The notes under the pieces were generated by a model. The model did not search any database. It was not told the origin of the DNA and saw only the letters and a program-made list of their open reading frames with translations. Positions 24,540-36,769 of a DNA stretch of 64,000 nucleotides are shown here, in pieces (positions within the stretch are counted from its first letter, which is position 1; each line of letters opens with the position of its first letter). The position numbers and the translations under genes are program-made. The DNA comes from Siphonodentalium dalli. Its lineage: Eukaryota > Mollusca > Scaphopoda > Gadilida > Siphonodentaliidae. Where the stretch lies: assembly GCA_032622095.1 (NCBI GenBank), contig CP136065.1, forward strand, positions 241,779,530 through 241,843,529, written 5' to 3'.

Positions 24540-25017
24540 TTAAGCTTGTCCACCAGATTGGTTTCATTTGAGCCAATACATTACGGTTGTTCGTGCAACA
24601 CATATATAGGCCTACGGGTAATATTATACCAACACAATGTTCAGCATATATTTCATAAACACACAGTGTGCATGGGTCAACACGAGACCAGATTATTTAA
24701 ATTTTTTATCGCAGTTGTTTATCGGCTCACTGAATTTCATTCGATTATATAATCTGCATTTATCACCGAACTTATGCGTGTGACAAACTGGTTTGAACTC
24801 GATCGCGCAATCGCTTAGTGTAGATGTAAAATAAATAGATTTCGCAATTTTCACATTTTACTGTCTGGAGTATATTGTCCATAACTTGTTTACCATCGAT
24901 TTGTCAAGAGGCACGAGATCGAATATCATTAAAGTTTGTCATTTGATCTAAGAAATAATAAATTCTGATGAATCATGGAGACCGGTTAGTTTGGGGACAT
25001 GCATCCCGTGAACCAGA

Positions 25018-25134
25018 AAATGTGAGGATGTGAGATGTGAGGGTGTGAGATGTGAGATGGGAGGATGTGAGATGTGAGGATGTGAGATGTGAGGGTGTGA
25101 GAATGTGAGGATGTGAGATGTGAGGATGTGAGAT
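25018..25134. repeat. GATGTGAG minisatellite
   Basis: About 13 head-to-tail variants of an 8-10 bp unit (GATGTGAG, GGTGTGAG). AAGATGTGAGAC also occurs at 26940-26951, just past the next element, so that element appears to have inserted into the edge of this array. Confidence 0.8.
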
Positions 25135-25294
25135 AGATCGTGTCACGAATCTCTACTCTGGCTTACGCCTGTAGAGATCATATTCCACCAGTACAAAACC
25201 TGGGAACTTTTTGCTGTTGTGACAGGGAAGTGTATCACATTGAAAAACAGTGCAGGTTATATATTTCTTAGTTATTATATAACTATAATTGTTA

Positions 25295-25964
25295 TCTCAT
25301 ATATATTTTGAAGACCTCTGTCTGTATGTATGTTTGTCTGTCATTAATACAAATCTACGATTCTTGACCGATCGGGACGAAACTTGGTACGTGAGTGTAG
25401 TTTGACCAGGCGGTCGTCGTTGTCGTATTGGCGAGCCCGTGCGGCGCCCGCTTCGCGCATGCGCAGACGAGATCTCGGAAACGGGTGGAGCTATCGACTT
25501 GAAATTTGCTATGTGAATGTATCTTGCCCCGGATGCGAATTTTATCGGGTCGCCCGTGCGACACCAGCTTCGCGCATGCGCAGACGAGATCTCGGAAACG
25601 GGTGGAGCTATCGACTTGAAATTTGCTATGTGAATGTATCTGCCCCGGATACGAATTTCAACGGGTCGCCGAGCCCGTGCGACGCCAGCTTCGCGCATGC
25701 GCAGACGAGATCTCGGAAACGGGTGGAGCTATCGACTTGAAATTTGGTATGTGAATGTATCTTGCGCCGGATACGAATTTTATCGGGTCGCCGAGCACGT
25801 GCGACGCCAGCTTCGCGCATGCGCAGACCAGATCTCGGAAACGGGTAGGGCTATCGACTTGAAATTTGATTTTTGAATAGCCCGGACAACGTCGGGCTGG
25901 GTAGAGCTATCGACTTGAAATTTGGTTTTTGAATAGCCCGGACAACGTCGGGCTCATCGGCTAG
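25295..25964 (+). mobile_element. Non-autonomous Helitron-like element with 118-bp tandem repeats
   Basis: Starts TCTCATATAT after a host A and ends CTAG before a host T. A terminal hairpin AGCCCG-8-CGGGCT lies at 25935-25954, about 6 bp before CTAG. These are classic Helitron ends. The body has about four tandem units (25440-25860) with CGCATGCGCAGACGAGATCT and GAGCTATCGACTTGAAATTT. A hairpin copy precedes the terminal one (about 25880). The GC-rich repeats leave open frames on both strands, but no Rep/helicase is present. Confidence 0.82.
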
Positions 25965-26345
25965 TCTACTATATATTTTGAGACTTCCGTATATATGTAT
26001 ATATGTGTGTATGTGTGTGTGTATATACTTTATAGAATCGAAAACGGCTGCATGGATCGAGCTCAAATTTCGTATATAAGGGTAAAAAACCCACGGGGAT
26101 CCTCGACATCGCGTTTTGGACAAGCTCTGAGCACTCATTCTCCACTCCCAATCACCAAAATCACCGCAAAGGGCACTTCGGGGGTTAAGGCATCAACGAT
26201 CTTTATATCGACCATATTTGGAGTTGTTAACCGACTGACGCTCTTTATTGCCATCGACGTTGGTAAACAAACGGTTACCCGTGTGTACGAAACTACGGAT
26301 GCAAAACGCGAAATGCATTTATCTCGATTAAAAAGGCAGAATTAA
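25965..26345 (+). mobile_element. Second Helitron-like 5' end, head to tail with the first
   Basis: TCTACTATATATTTTGAGAC begins directly after the CTAG of the preceding element and matches its start (TCTCATATATATTTTGAAGAC). It is followed by ATCGAGCTCAAATTTCGTAT, similar to the body of the 59724-60037 element. I could not find its 3' hairpin or CTAG, so the right limit is a guess. Confidence 0.6.
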
Positions 26346-26945
26346 CGTGTTTTGTAATTCTTATGTCTGTCGTTCCTAGGAACGGGGAAAATTTTCAATC
26401 ATACCTCTTTTAGGGACGGGTACTGCGTTTTGTGTGAAAACCAAAAATGCGTGTTGTGTGATTCTTATGTCTGTCGTTCCTAGGAACGGGGGAAATTTAG
26501 GGACGGATACTGCGTGTTGTGTGATTCTTACTTAATCGGGTAAAATAAGGTCTAATCGGGTAAAATATTGAAAAACCAAAAATTAAATTAAAAAATTAAT
26601 CAAAAATTAATTAAAAAATCCAGTAAATTAAAAATGCACAATTAACTCATGTTATAAACAAAAAATTAATATTAACACATCCCGGGTTATTAATTCGATG
26701 TTTATTGCGATATCGGCCCACAAAAGTCACAACAAAGTATGCAACCTCGAGCTGCATGGGACCACCCCCAAATATGAAGTAGTTTATTGAGGAACAAGTA
26801 TTAACAAAGAATATACATTGGTTGTTCAATGTTATAAAGTTATAAAGTCAAACGGTAAGAACATCAAACAGTTCCCATGCAGGTTTTTTACTGGTGGAAT
26901 ATGATGTCGCAAGCCGGAGTAGAGATTCGTGACATGATCAAGATG

Positions 26946-28600
26946 TGAGACACCCTTCAGTATATGAGTAACAGTTTACCTGGTTGTGTTGCAAGTGGCT
27001 TGGATTACGAGCATGTAGCATTCTAATCAAGCGATACAATCACAATATTCATAGGCAATCTTTCAAAGCTTATTGCAATTTGTCACGAAGAAGTTGAGCG
27101 ATCGATTTCCGAGTAAAAAACTGACGTGTACACGGAATTGCATGTTTTCCGCGCAGAGTCTTCCAGAGACCTTGTGAGTATGGTAGCCGTTCGTGAGCAT
27201 ACCGAATTAATCAAAGTAATTCTCAATAATTTGCCATCCACGCAATTCTGTGGAGATCTCATGATATTGATCTACACGAGCGAGTTACTACTGCGTCGAT
27301 ATCGCACGATTCGTGGCCCCGTCACTCTTGTCTCAAACACGGCTAATACAATTTATAAACCCAAGCCGACAGGATTGATTCAGCTCAATTTCCATCCTTT
27401 TAACCCAGTTGGAGACCGTCTCGTGAATAAGGAATAATAGAGACGATATTAGATTTATTTTATGCACAGCGAGGACGAAGTTTATTTAGAATCGATGCAC
27501 ATATTACCAATGGTTCGACGCATCCTTTGTGATCAGTGATAAGACATCATTGGATCGGGAGTTACGAGCATTTCTGGTCTATTATTGTCTCCCAATGACT
27601 TGCTTATCTTTTTGTACTGGAGTCATTCAAGTTTAGTGCTTTGAACACGCAACACAAATAGAAAGAAAATAGTCATTGCTGCTCTAGATGGCATGATCTT
27701 CTTTGATGTTTCTCCGTGTTGGAAGGTAGTAAGGGTTTTGTTCTTGTCATAATTCAGTACGGACATGCATCATATATGAAGGCCGATGACAATATGAACA
27801 CTCGATTTTCAAAAAGAGCTGTATCATTTTTAACCCTTTTATAACTGAATACTCTATGACGTAATAGTCACAAAAAACAATTGATATATGTATAGGGGTT
27901 TAAAATTCTCAGCTGATATAAGTTCAGCAAAACTGTAAATAATCATATATAAATGCCATAAAATGTTTCAACTTTACAGAGAGTGAGTAATACTATAAAG
28001 CGAGAATGAGAGAGCCGTGTCAGAGTGGAAGAGAGAGCGAGAGAGCGAGAATTATGGATGTTCGTCCAATTCCCATGATTATTTGCAGTGGCTATTATGA
28101 AAATTGAAAAAAATATGTGCTTTTCTGGGAAGCATCTTTCCTGTTACTCGTAGCGGAAGCATGCAGTCAGTTAATAGTGCTCGGTGGACACCCCCCCCCC
28201 CCCAACGGAGACCCTCTAGCCACATCCCTGAGCATGCAGTCAGTTTTTAGTGCTCGGTGTTCTCTATAGTCTTGGTGCAAACAAAAATATATATAACCAA
28301 GCTGAACTTCAGCGGACATCCTTAACTTTCAAAGGGTAGACCTATAAATCATGGGAGGTATCTTCATGGGTAAACCGTGATTGCTGTCTCTGACTCTCTG
28401 TTACCTGAAATCGTCATCCGTTATACCCAGAACCCGACCACTGCCCCCCCCCTGTTATTGGTTCTGCTCCTGTCACCCTGAATTGTTAATCTCAGTCCAC
28501 ATGTTCACTCATCAAAATGTGTCGGATGCTAATTATGCCACGCGACGTTTACGATGTGTTCATTTTTGGTCAGTTTTACCGCGAATATCAACATTTATAT
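26946..28600. other. Spacer without a recognised gene
   Basis: One 103-codon open frame (27126-27437, +) has a fairly mixed composition but no motif I recognise and no splice or promoter support. A GA-rich stretch lies at about 28020-28055, C-runs are near 28190 and 28445, and a repeated CATGCAGTCAGTT phrase (28160 and 28233) is present. Otherwise nothing identified. Confidence 0.35.
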
Positions 28601-29125
28601 TTTCAGGTAACCTTTCTGTCCTTTCATATGAAGAAATGTGGTGGTCATGTATAATTTAAACCAGGCTTGTTACGACTTATGGTTTCTCATATTCCTTAAA
28701 TATGCGCCGTTGGGTTGATTTTGATTCTGATTTCTAATTTAACCAAGTTTTCTGTCCTCTCATTTGAAGCAATATTATGGTTATACAATTATGGCCGACG
28801 GTTTGTTAAATTTCTTCAATATGCTTCGTTTGGGTTGATTTGGTCCGTTTTTGCAGATCCACATTTTCCTTATTAGGCAACTTATTTGTCCATTCATTTG
28901 AAGCAATATGGTGGTTATTCATAATTTACACATGGCTATATAGTTATAGCCGACGGTTTGTTAAATGTCTTGAATATGCGCCGTTGGGTTGATTTGGTTC
29001 GTTATTTCTCCAAGATCCACATTTTTATTATTAGGCAACTTTTCTGTCCTTTCATTTGAAACAATGTGGTGGTTATTCATAATTTAAACCAGACTATAGT
29101 TACGTCTGTGGTTTCTTAAATTCCT
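28600..29125. repeat. Tandem repeat of about 150-160 bp units
   Basis: Three to four diverged units share CTTTCATTTGAAACAATGTG-type, GCCGACGGTTTGTTAAAT and GGGTTGATTTGG segments. Size and style resemble the central repeats of Helitron-like elements, but I do not see the ends. Confidence 0.65.
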
Positions 29126-29129
29126 GGAA

Positions 29130-29399
29130 ATGTTGGCATTTATTCAAGCGGTGATACCAGCGGGAGGTTCTGGTTTTCATTATACCCAGACAATAGGAAG
29201 ATCCTGTGTTGTTGCCTTCAGTGTTGATATAGAGGGATTCGCTAACAGACAAAGATTTATACAGAGACGGAGTATTGAACGGAACAGAGCCCCCCGGGAT
29301 ACGATTCCTTCGGAGAGACTTGCATTAATTCAGTTCAGTCGTGCCGCAAATACTCGGGAGTTCGGCATGGGTTATTCCTATGCGCAAAATCAATTCTGA
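29130..29399 (+). other. Unassigned 89-codon open frame
   Basis: An ATG frame follows the tandem repeat directly. Composition is protein-like (IEGFANRQRFIQRR, no low complexity), but I do not recognise a family and there is no second copy in the window. It could be an exon, a decayed transposon piece or chance. Confidence 0.2.
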
Positions 29400-29839
29400 C
29401 ATCTCCGTAGTCTGTATTGGCAATTCTCGTTAGGAATAATTTAGCTACTAGACACATGATGTTGCTAGAATCTCCGATATTCTTTCTCGCTCGATGACTT
29501 AAAGTTAGTGTTATATTTACTCAGTGTGATGCGTACGTGCTCCCATCGATATCTAAATGTTATTTGTTAATTATTGTGTTTTCCCTGATTTAAAACTACT
29601 CAGACCCAAAATGAGCTGCCTCTCTTAGAGCTCGGTGGTCATGGGTGAGATTTTCAGCTAATTAGCTGATTTATTGCTGGTAATTTTGTATAGAAAGTTC
29701 AGTGAATCACCCAGAACATTCATAATGTTATGACGATCTAAGCTAATTCTATTGAAGCTGTACAAATGCACAGAGTTCTCATCTTTGAAGTTTGAAAACA
29801 TGGATATGATATTATTACACGATCCTACCCTTAGATAGA

Positions 29840-30480
29840 TAGATAGATTTATTACTCTTTTCATCGATAAGATATATGAGTATGAACAAATGAAATTAAA
29901 CATATAAGTTATGCATGCATTATTCCATTCAATATACCCATTCTATAAATTGTGATATTAAACGTTCGTTTAATAACAGGAAATAGTGCCAGGTGACCTT
30001 TAACTTCTGGTTTGTAGTCTATTTACATTACGTCTCAAAATACTATGGCTTCCAATATTTTTCCAACACACTCTAATGAATGAAAGAGTTCGAAAAGTTA
30101 TTACGCCATTAAATTCGTCACAGAGTCGTTATTTATCTGGGACTATATTTCGTTAAGCGGTTAAACAACGCATATAGTTACCTGAAACGTAATCACAGGT
30201 CTTATATAAGCCGACGCTATTTTCAGGTCCTATTTGCTGATTTAAGTATCTTTTATTGAGGTTTTGGTTTATGTGATAAATAGAATCTACAACTTGTTCC
30301 AAGTTTATAGCGGAATTTACAAAACTCGTCCAGTAAATTATAGGTCAGGACCTCGCCAAAGGCTCGGTCCAGACCTAATTTACTGGACTCGTTTTGTAAA
30401 TTCTGCTATAAACTGGGGACGAGTTGTAGATCCTCTATATATATGCCATCGTGATAAATACATGTAGTATTACAAATATG
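29840..30480. repeat. Inverted paralogue of 62924-63950, with a 147-bp palindrome
   Basis: ACGTCTCAAAATACTATGGC (30030 region) and following sequence match the reverse complement of 63690-63500 with moderate divergence. A near-perfect palindrome of about 147 bp at 30285-30431 (ATCTACAAC outward, TTTACTGG inward) corresponds to 62927-63072. TTAA at 30242-30245 is the empty site of the MITE at 63123. A (TAGA)n-TTTATT tract at 29832-29852 looks like a LINE 3' tail on the minus strand. Confidence 0.75.
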
Positions 30481-30932
30481 TCATCTAAATTATGTCTAAC
30501 GACATTCGAGGGCCCTTGCTTGCGCATGTCATTCGTCGAAGAACGATAACTGAACTGTGGATATACGAAGCAATATCTTACCCTAAGACATAATAAAGAA
30601 ACATGTTGTCCCTGAATTCTATGATCGTGTGTCAGCCCGCTTCCCGTGTTGCTTAATGACTATAATAACCGATAAGTGTGGGTATATGAACTGACAACTC
30701 AGACGGGCTTATTTAAATGAATGATACCTGATATCAACATTCAAGGCTATACAAGGCATTCCAACGTTGAGCGTAAGTTCATACACTGGCAAGTTTGCTT
30801 GGCTTTTTCTCATAGAAAACTATATTGTGCCATAATATGAACACCAACATGCATTATATACACATATAACTACATGAGAAGTATAATGTCGGTAGTTCCA
30901 CGAGTAACGGGGCTACTAACACATTGCCTTAA

Positions 30933-31404
30933 AGGTACTCAATCCGTAAAGAGGGTCCCCATCTCAACAGATTCCAACAACAACAATCCGATCAGAGGGT
31001 CCTATATTACTATTTCTTTGGCTTTGGGGGTAAAACATATTTGATTCGAGTCGAGGAACCCATCAAACAAAGCTCAGAGTTATTAGATATTGAAATTTGT
31101 TATATTCTCGAGATGAGTACTAATAACTGCCGTCAATTTGCTAACCTGCTCGAGATTTTACGCCAAAACTCTATTCAAAGAGACAAGGATGGATAACTCT
31201 ATAATCAAGTGGTAATAATAACGAAATTTTGACTGTCTTCTGGGCCAGAAAGAATTCCCGATAATGAAAATTAATAGATTTCTAAAATCGATATCTAACA
31301 AATCTGAGCTTTGATGGGTGACTTCCTCGACTCGAATCAAATATTTTTGACCCCCGAAGCCATTAAAATAGTAATTGAGAGGAGTTTTATCGGATTGAGT
31401 ACCT
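30933..31404. mobile_element. TTAA element, AGGTACTC family
   Basis: TTAA at 30929-30932 and 31405-31408, ends AGGTACTCAATCCG and CGGATTGAGTACCT. Reverse orientation relative to 24071-24539. Its right TTAA is shared with the next element. Confidence 0.85.
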
Positions 31405-31408
31405 TTAA

Positions 31409-31785
31409 AGACATACATGTATTATGTACCTGTTCGGTTGCGTGAAACTGATCGGTTAGTATTCAGAAGCTATGCCAACTGCATGGACGAATGTAGCATT
31501 CTACTAACATCGTGGAAAATTTCAAGCAAATCGACCTTACCACTCCATAGAAATCACCTGAAATATACGCTCAAATTGTAAATATTTACTTATCGATCCG
31601 GGACGCAACTATTGGTGATAAACTAACGAAAACGATTTCGCCACTAAGAGTCACTGCATTTAATTAATATAAACGAATGACGGTGTGTGTTGTAAATTTG
31701 GATGTGATAATTATAAAAATAACTACTTTGAGCAAGATATTCTCCATTTCTATTTGATCGCCCTACCGGAGTGTTTCACATCACT
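31409..31785. mobile_element. TTAA element, AGACATA/CACATCACT family
   Basis: It lies between TTAA 31405-31408 and TTAA 31786-31789. Relatives are at 34041-34758 (interrupted by an insertion) and 60113-60472 (inverted). A more distant relative with AGTCACT and TTTCACATCACTTTAA segments is at 22780-23020 and 58200-58435. Terminal similarity is only AG...CT, so the inverted repeat is weak. Confidence 0.65.
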
Positions 31786-31950
31786 TTAAAATATCTGTAT
31801 AGTGTATGGTTAATTGTTTCGAGACAATTGCTTGCTCATTGCAGTAAAATTTCGATAGCATCGCTAAAGTATTACTTCTCAGCTGTTGTATAGATGCATT
31901 TTATAAAAAAAAAAATTCGCGTTCTCGGTTTCTGGCACATTGTAGCTTTC

Positions 31951-32539
31951 TAGATAAGATAAGTTTATTGACAATTACACCCACACGGGGCCGATGTCAC
32001 AACATAAATAACAATATATATATATATGATACAGTAAGTATACACAATTGTAATCAGAATTACAAATGGAAAAAATTTCATGTTTGTTCTTGAAAATCTG
32101 GTGTTTCAGACCTTTTGTGGAAAAAGAGACGGACCATGTTACAGATGATATTGCATGTTTCTGTTTTGTCATTTCGCAGTGTGAAAATTAATTTTTGGGC
32201 ATCAGTCATATTAATAAACTTGTGATTTACTTTATTTATTTCGTCAAAGAAACGGAGACGAATGCTTTTGTAAATAGGACATTTTAAAATAAAATGTTCC
32301 TCGGTTTCCGTTTCCAATCCACACTTTCTGCATATTTCTATGCCTAAATATCTGTAACAGAATGCCTTCAAATTTACGAGTGTATGAGTATCCGTCCACA
32401 TGCATATTACGTCTGAATTATTAGGACTAAGCAGAGTATAGAGGCAGAGAATCCAGAGATATATATCTGGTAGAAGCTCTGAAGATTTATCTGTTTCGAT
32501 CTTTAGGCCGAGGTCGATTGTACTGTAGCCAAAAAACAC
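31951..32539 (-). pseudogene. LINE 3' fragment with C-terminal zinc-knuckle motif
   Basis: A minus-strand frame (32539-32078) encodes CRKCGLETETEEHFILKCP, the CxxC...HxxxxC motif at the C-terminus of CR1/L2/Jockey-type LINE ORF2. A helical tail follows. Downstream on the minus strand are AATAAA and a TTATCTTATC tail (31951-31969). No reverse transcriptase domain remains upstream, so it is a 5'-truncated dead copy. Confidence 0.8.
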
Positions 32540-33675
32540 GAAACCATGTTGCCTCGATTCACAAAGGAACTTTCACAGTGGTCGTGTGTGATGTCGGGTT
32601 TCTGGCACGCGGTCTGAAGAGGTGAACTCATTAACCGTTGAGAGGCCTCTATACATAAGAGATATAGCATCTATGACTGATTGCTTTCTATATATGTTAC
32701 AAACAACTAATTATTTTCCATAGGCAACAGCGATATCTATGAGTCTCGCCGGCGATGGGTTAAGCCTATTTCAAGTGGTAAATTTTCCATTAGAATGTCA
32801 TCCGATACACCACTCGCGGTGATAAACATACGCGCCCTTTTCTGTATTATTTAAAACGACGATCTTGCATTTCCACAACTACCCCATTTACTGCACAAAA
32901 ATCAGCAGATAAAAATACCCAGACCCCTACCATAAGTTCGGGACCCAACCAGACTCTTCCTGACCATCTAAACAAAAATATCGCCATAGTTATATATAGG
33001 CTATGATTTTATGTTCCCGGGCTCAGAGAATTTTCCCTCAAAGATAATCAACCAATCAGCAGCCAGAATTGTTTATGCTGACTCGAGCCCCCCTACCCCA
33101 CACGCAAATTAAAGTGGTCCTGCTAATTTGCTATGATGTTGGTGGGTCCTGCTGAATTGCTATGATGCTCTAATAGGGCCAACGCATGCTGTTAAGAAAA
33201 AGTTCCCAAGTTGTTTTCTAAAGTTGTCATTTTCTTCTCTTTTTTTCGCGGTGTTCTGATAATCTGATCATATCCAGGAAAAGCCATCATGTTTATCAAC
33301 ATTCAAAAATATATTGCGAAATATTTCAATACTGCATGGTTGTAATAGTTGTTGCAAATCTACTAAAGTCAAGATGGCTATTCGTGTAGTTTTACAGCGG
33401 CCAGCCCCCAGCGCAGCTATTATTAATTTTATCAAAACTATGTTCTTGAATGTTTCACACAGACACTGACTTTTTCTCAAATCTCCCGGATTAGCCAAAC
33501 ACCGCGACCAAACTTTATAAAACATAACTGTACTTTTGCATAACCAGCATCATAGCAATTCAGCAGGATTAACCAGCATAATAGATAATAGAACGTTAGC
33601 ATGATTACTTGACCAGGGGTTGGTTTATAAAATGTGGATTAAACCTTCCATGACTGGTCACTGGAGCTTCCTGAA
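32540..33675. other. Spacer without a recognised gene
   Basis: A 21-bp inverted repeat (TCCTGCTGAATTGCTATGAT at about 33149 and its mirror at about 33548) brackets 400 bp. A half copy of the same motif precedes it at 33119. This could be a small TIR element of unknown family. No gene seen. Confidence 0.4.
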
Positions 33676-33684
33676 ATTTTGCGA

Positions 33685-33912
33685 AAACCCTGCGCCAATG
33701 TATTCTCTCAAATTTTAGTCTCACACAAGGAGCCCCGCATAAATTATAAGATAATACATTGACCTAACAGTATTTACCTTGACCGTGTAAGCAAATTCAT
33801 TCTCTTGTATATATGGGAGGCTCCCTATGGGAGACTCGCATATATAATATAATGCACTGGCACAGGATCTTTAATGATTCACCAACACAGCCCCCGGCAT
33901 ATAAGGGTTAAA
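33685..33912. repeat. Strongly decayed palindrome-cassette element
   Basis: GCGCCAATGTATTCTCT near 33692 and a hairpin at about 33795-33862 ending GCACTGGCACAGGA are old relatives of the 69-bp palindrome. The right edge ATAAGGGTTAAA retains a GGG-TTAA end. This dates part of the family to well before the near-identical copies. Confidence 0.55.
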
Positions 33913-34040
33913 TAAGTGAATCTTTATATCGGGCCTTGGGTGAGTCATCGGGTATTTTGTTCTCCCTTTACACTGCTAAATACATGACCAAGGAACCAAA
34001 TTAAATGTGGTTCATGTTTGCTTTTGGATCCACATATATA

Positions 34041-34758
34041 AAGACATATTATGGACTTGTTCGAGTTCGTGAAACTGATAAGTTAGTTTCCAGGCATTAC
34101 GCCGACCTGAAGAATGTAGCATTCTACTGACATCGTCGAAAATTTCAAAGAAATCGACCATACCACTCAATAGGAAACATCGTAAAAAATACACTCAATT
34201 GTAAATATTTACCTCTGGATTCGGGAAGCAACAAACAAATGATTTCGCCATCGAGAGTCAGTGCATTTAATTAATATATCAGAATGACGGTGTGTGTTGG
34301 CAATTTGGATTGACATTCGTAAAAGAACAACTTCTTTGAGCAAGATTATTCTCCATTTCTATTGGATCACCTTAGTGTAAACATATTTTATTCCAATCAA
34401 AATAATAACATATATAAACATTTAACAGACATTTTACAGGAGTATAGAATAATATAAATTCGATTGATTGGAAAGGGGATTAAACAACAAGCCCAAGGGC
34501 TTTTATTAAGTTTGCTCCCCTTTTGTTTCGCACCCGCTCTTCATTAAGTGTAGAGAGGGGGTCGGACGGGAAGGAATGAAATATCATAATTATAGTAATG
34601 ATGATGTCGTTAGAAGCAGGGAGAGAGATTTTGAACGAGAGAGAGAGAGAGAGAGGAGAGATAGATAGAGGGGAGAGAGGAGAGAGAGAGAGAGAGAGAG
34701 GGGGGGTAAGATGCTGGGAGAGGGGGTAGTTTTCAACACCGGAGTGTTTCACATCACT
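34041..34758. mobile_element. AGACATA/CACATCACT element split by a GA-rich insertion
   Basis: Left and right parts match 31409-31785. The match is interrupted at about 34374 and resumes at about 34739 (CCGGAGTGTTTCACATCACT). The 365-bp insert contains a GA microsatellite and a GGGGG run (34636-34706). TTAA at 34759-34762. Confidence 0.6.
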
Positions 34759-34762
34759 TTAA

Positions 34763-36300
34763 GAAACAAAGTATATCTCTCCCACATATTTAAGAAACAG
34801 AGTATATCTCTCCAGCTACTTATCAGAGATCGGTGGATTCCACGTAGCGCGCATGGCACACTTTCTACTTAGAGTTAAGACCATTATAACAAAAATCACT
34901 TGATTTACATCTCCCTCCCGACCCTAGTTTAATCCCCTCATTTGTTTTATTATTTGGATATCTTTTATGAAAACTTTGTTTTAATGCTTTAACCGTCAAA
35001 TTACTTTTCAATGACCATTAATCGGTCTATTTTGATCAAATTGGACAATTTAACATCACTGGAGCTGTCAATGACCATTTATGTTAGGGAGAATAAAATA
35101 AAAAAAATATATAATTTCGCCCTCCCGCCCCATTTTTCTACAAAAGTTGGATGTAAATCGAGCAATTTATTTATATTGGCCTAACCATCTGCGAGGTTTA
35201 TTTCTTCATCTATAATAAAACTGACAATTAACATCTTGATATGGTCTAGCAACAAACAAATTATACTAAAACGGACCAACTTTATATATCATAAAATATA
35301 TAAACTAATGTTGTACATAATGGGTGGTTATAATGCCTGATTGAGTACACTCGTAATGCCTTATACGTGCATTACTTTGTCTCAAGCAATGAAAGGTAAT
35401 TGTTTATGGAGACGTTTCTGTGTTTCGTGATGCGAGTTTTGCATAGTACAAATTACTTTGTTGTGTTGTCTGTGCCAGGTTTAGCTCAGATTATAGACTA
35501 TACCATACACTATACATTATATATGTGCCCATGTGTACATGACAGTATAGCACCCATAGATGAAAGTATTTGTAGAATTCCATGAATTCAAGGATTTTAA
35601 TAATAATTCTGGAATTTTCAGTTATCAAATTTGTTTGCATTTCAATAAATTTTGTCTTTCAATTAAGTTTAAATTGTCAGTGTTGGGCGTCATTAAAATG
35701 TTGTGTGATCTGTACACAAAAGTAGTTGTGATGGGGGCACATCAGTACGCTATCTTTATCTAAATTGTGGTTTATTTATGATTTTGTGATTTGCTTCAGT
35801 TAATATCAGGGAATTTCGTATTGGATAACTTTCATCTCTCGTAACACCAGTAATTCTCCTCGTGTATGTTCTCGGGTGATAAATTGGGTTGTTCTTAGTT
35901 GAACAGAACTTGGAGCTCTGCCGCAGAATATATAGTAGTCACAAACGTATATGCCAGACTATGCCTCTTCGCACGGAATTGGGACGCTCACGAATTATTT
36001 ACATGCAGCTATCGACTACTTGGATGTAGAAAACATGAGACGGCCCTCACTGTTTGAGTCCGAGGTCATGCAAAAATCACGTTCGTGGATAACAACGGAG
36101 CACACATATGCAGATGACATGTCAAACCGTGCCGTCGTATATATATAGGGGGCACACAGTAACCTCATATATCACACATAAGTGTTTTCTGTTTCCAAAT
36201 TGGCATCAATGCTACTGAAACATATGTCTCTTTCAGTTTCAAAGACTGAACACTAGTGCAAGAAATGTGATAATGTGTCGACTGCGTCACAGATTCAATA
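34763..36300. other. Spacer without a recognised gene
   Basis: AT-rich sequence. A 65-codon frame at 35951-36148 (+) has a mixed, protein-like composition but no known motif and no support. Nothing else identified. Confidence 0.3.
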
Positions 36301-36301
36301 T

Positions 36302-36514
36302 TTAATGGTTGTGTTGCAAATGATTGCGACATAAATCGTAGTCCAAGTTGCTACACCCTAGACGAAGTCGCAATGGAACAGTTGGCTTTGTCTTGTATAT
36401 GCAAATTCTATGTAACCGGAGGCTCGCAACACGATCAGCATTAAGGACAGATTTAAAATCCGATATTGTTTCACAATTATTGACTTCCGTTGGTAGATTA
36501 TTCAATTGACTCAC
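36302..36514 (-). pseudogene. LINE ORF2 C-terminal fragment
   Basis: The minus-strand frame encodes NNLPTEVNNCETISDFKSVL followed by RLRLGCSNLDYDLCRNHL. This pair of motifs lies after the reverse transcriptase in CR1/L2-like LINEs (consensus WNxLPxxVxxxxSxxxFKxxL ... RxxLGLSxLxxHLxxHxL). The frame stops just before the expected zinc motif. Short dead fragment. Confidence 0.75.
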
Positions 36515-36769
36515 GAGTTCAAGCAGAACGATGTCTTATATGACACAGTATTGCAAAATACCGGATTGGTGTCCTTCTGGTCTATATTTGTAAGTTTTCG
36601 ATGTTTATCATTGGATACAAATCATACTAGAATATTTCTGTTCCAATCGGTATCTATGCATATTTATTATATTTCTCTCAGACGACCTATAGTTGTATAC
36701 GGCACGTAGGAACATATATACGCCTCTATCATTTGCAATAGGCTGCAAACCTTATTTGTTTACGATTTC

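Larger units (their letters stand above)
25136..26939. mobile_element. Long-TIR DNA element enlarged by nested Helitron-like insertions
   Basis: Ends (GATCGTGTCACGAATCTCTA and its mirror at 26915-26939) match those of 8537-9018, which is only about 480 bp long. The extra 1.3 kb is mostly the Helitron-like units at 25295 onward and GTCTGTCGTTCCTAGGAACG repeats (about 26365 and 26470). No transposase ORF. Confidence 0.7.

Noticed and set aside
25297-25876. GC-rich overlapping frames around the 118-bp repeats as possible genes
   Set aside because: They arise from the tandem units of a Helitron-like element. No Rep or helicase motif and no consistent frame.
27126-27437. 103-codon frame as a gene
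   Set aside because: No recognised domain, no second copy, no splice or promoter evidence. Kept only as a note in the spacer entry.
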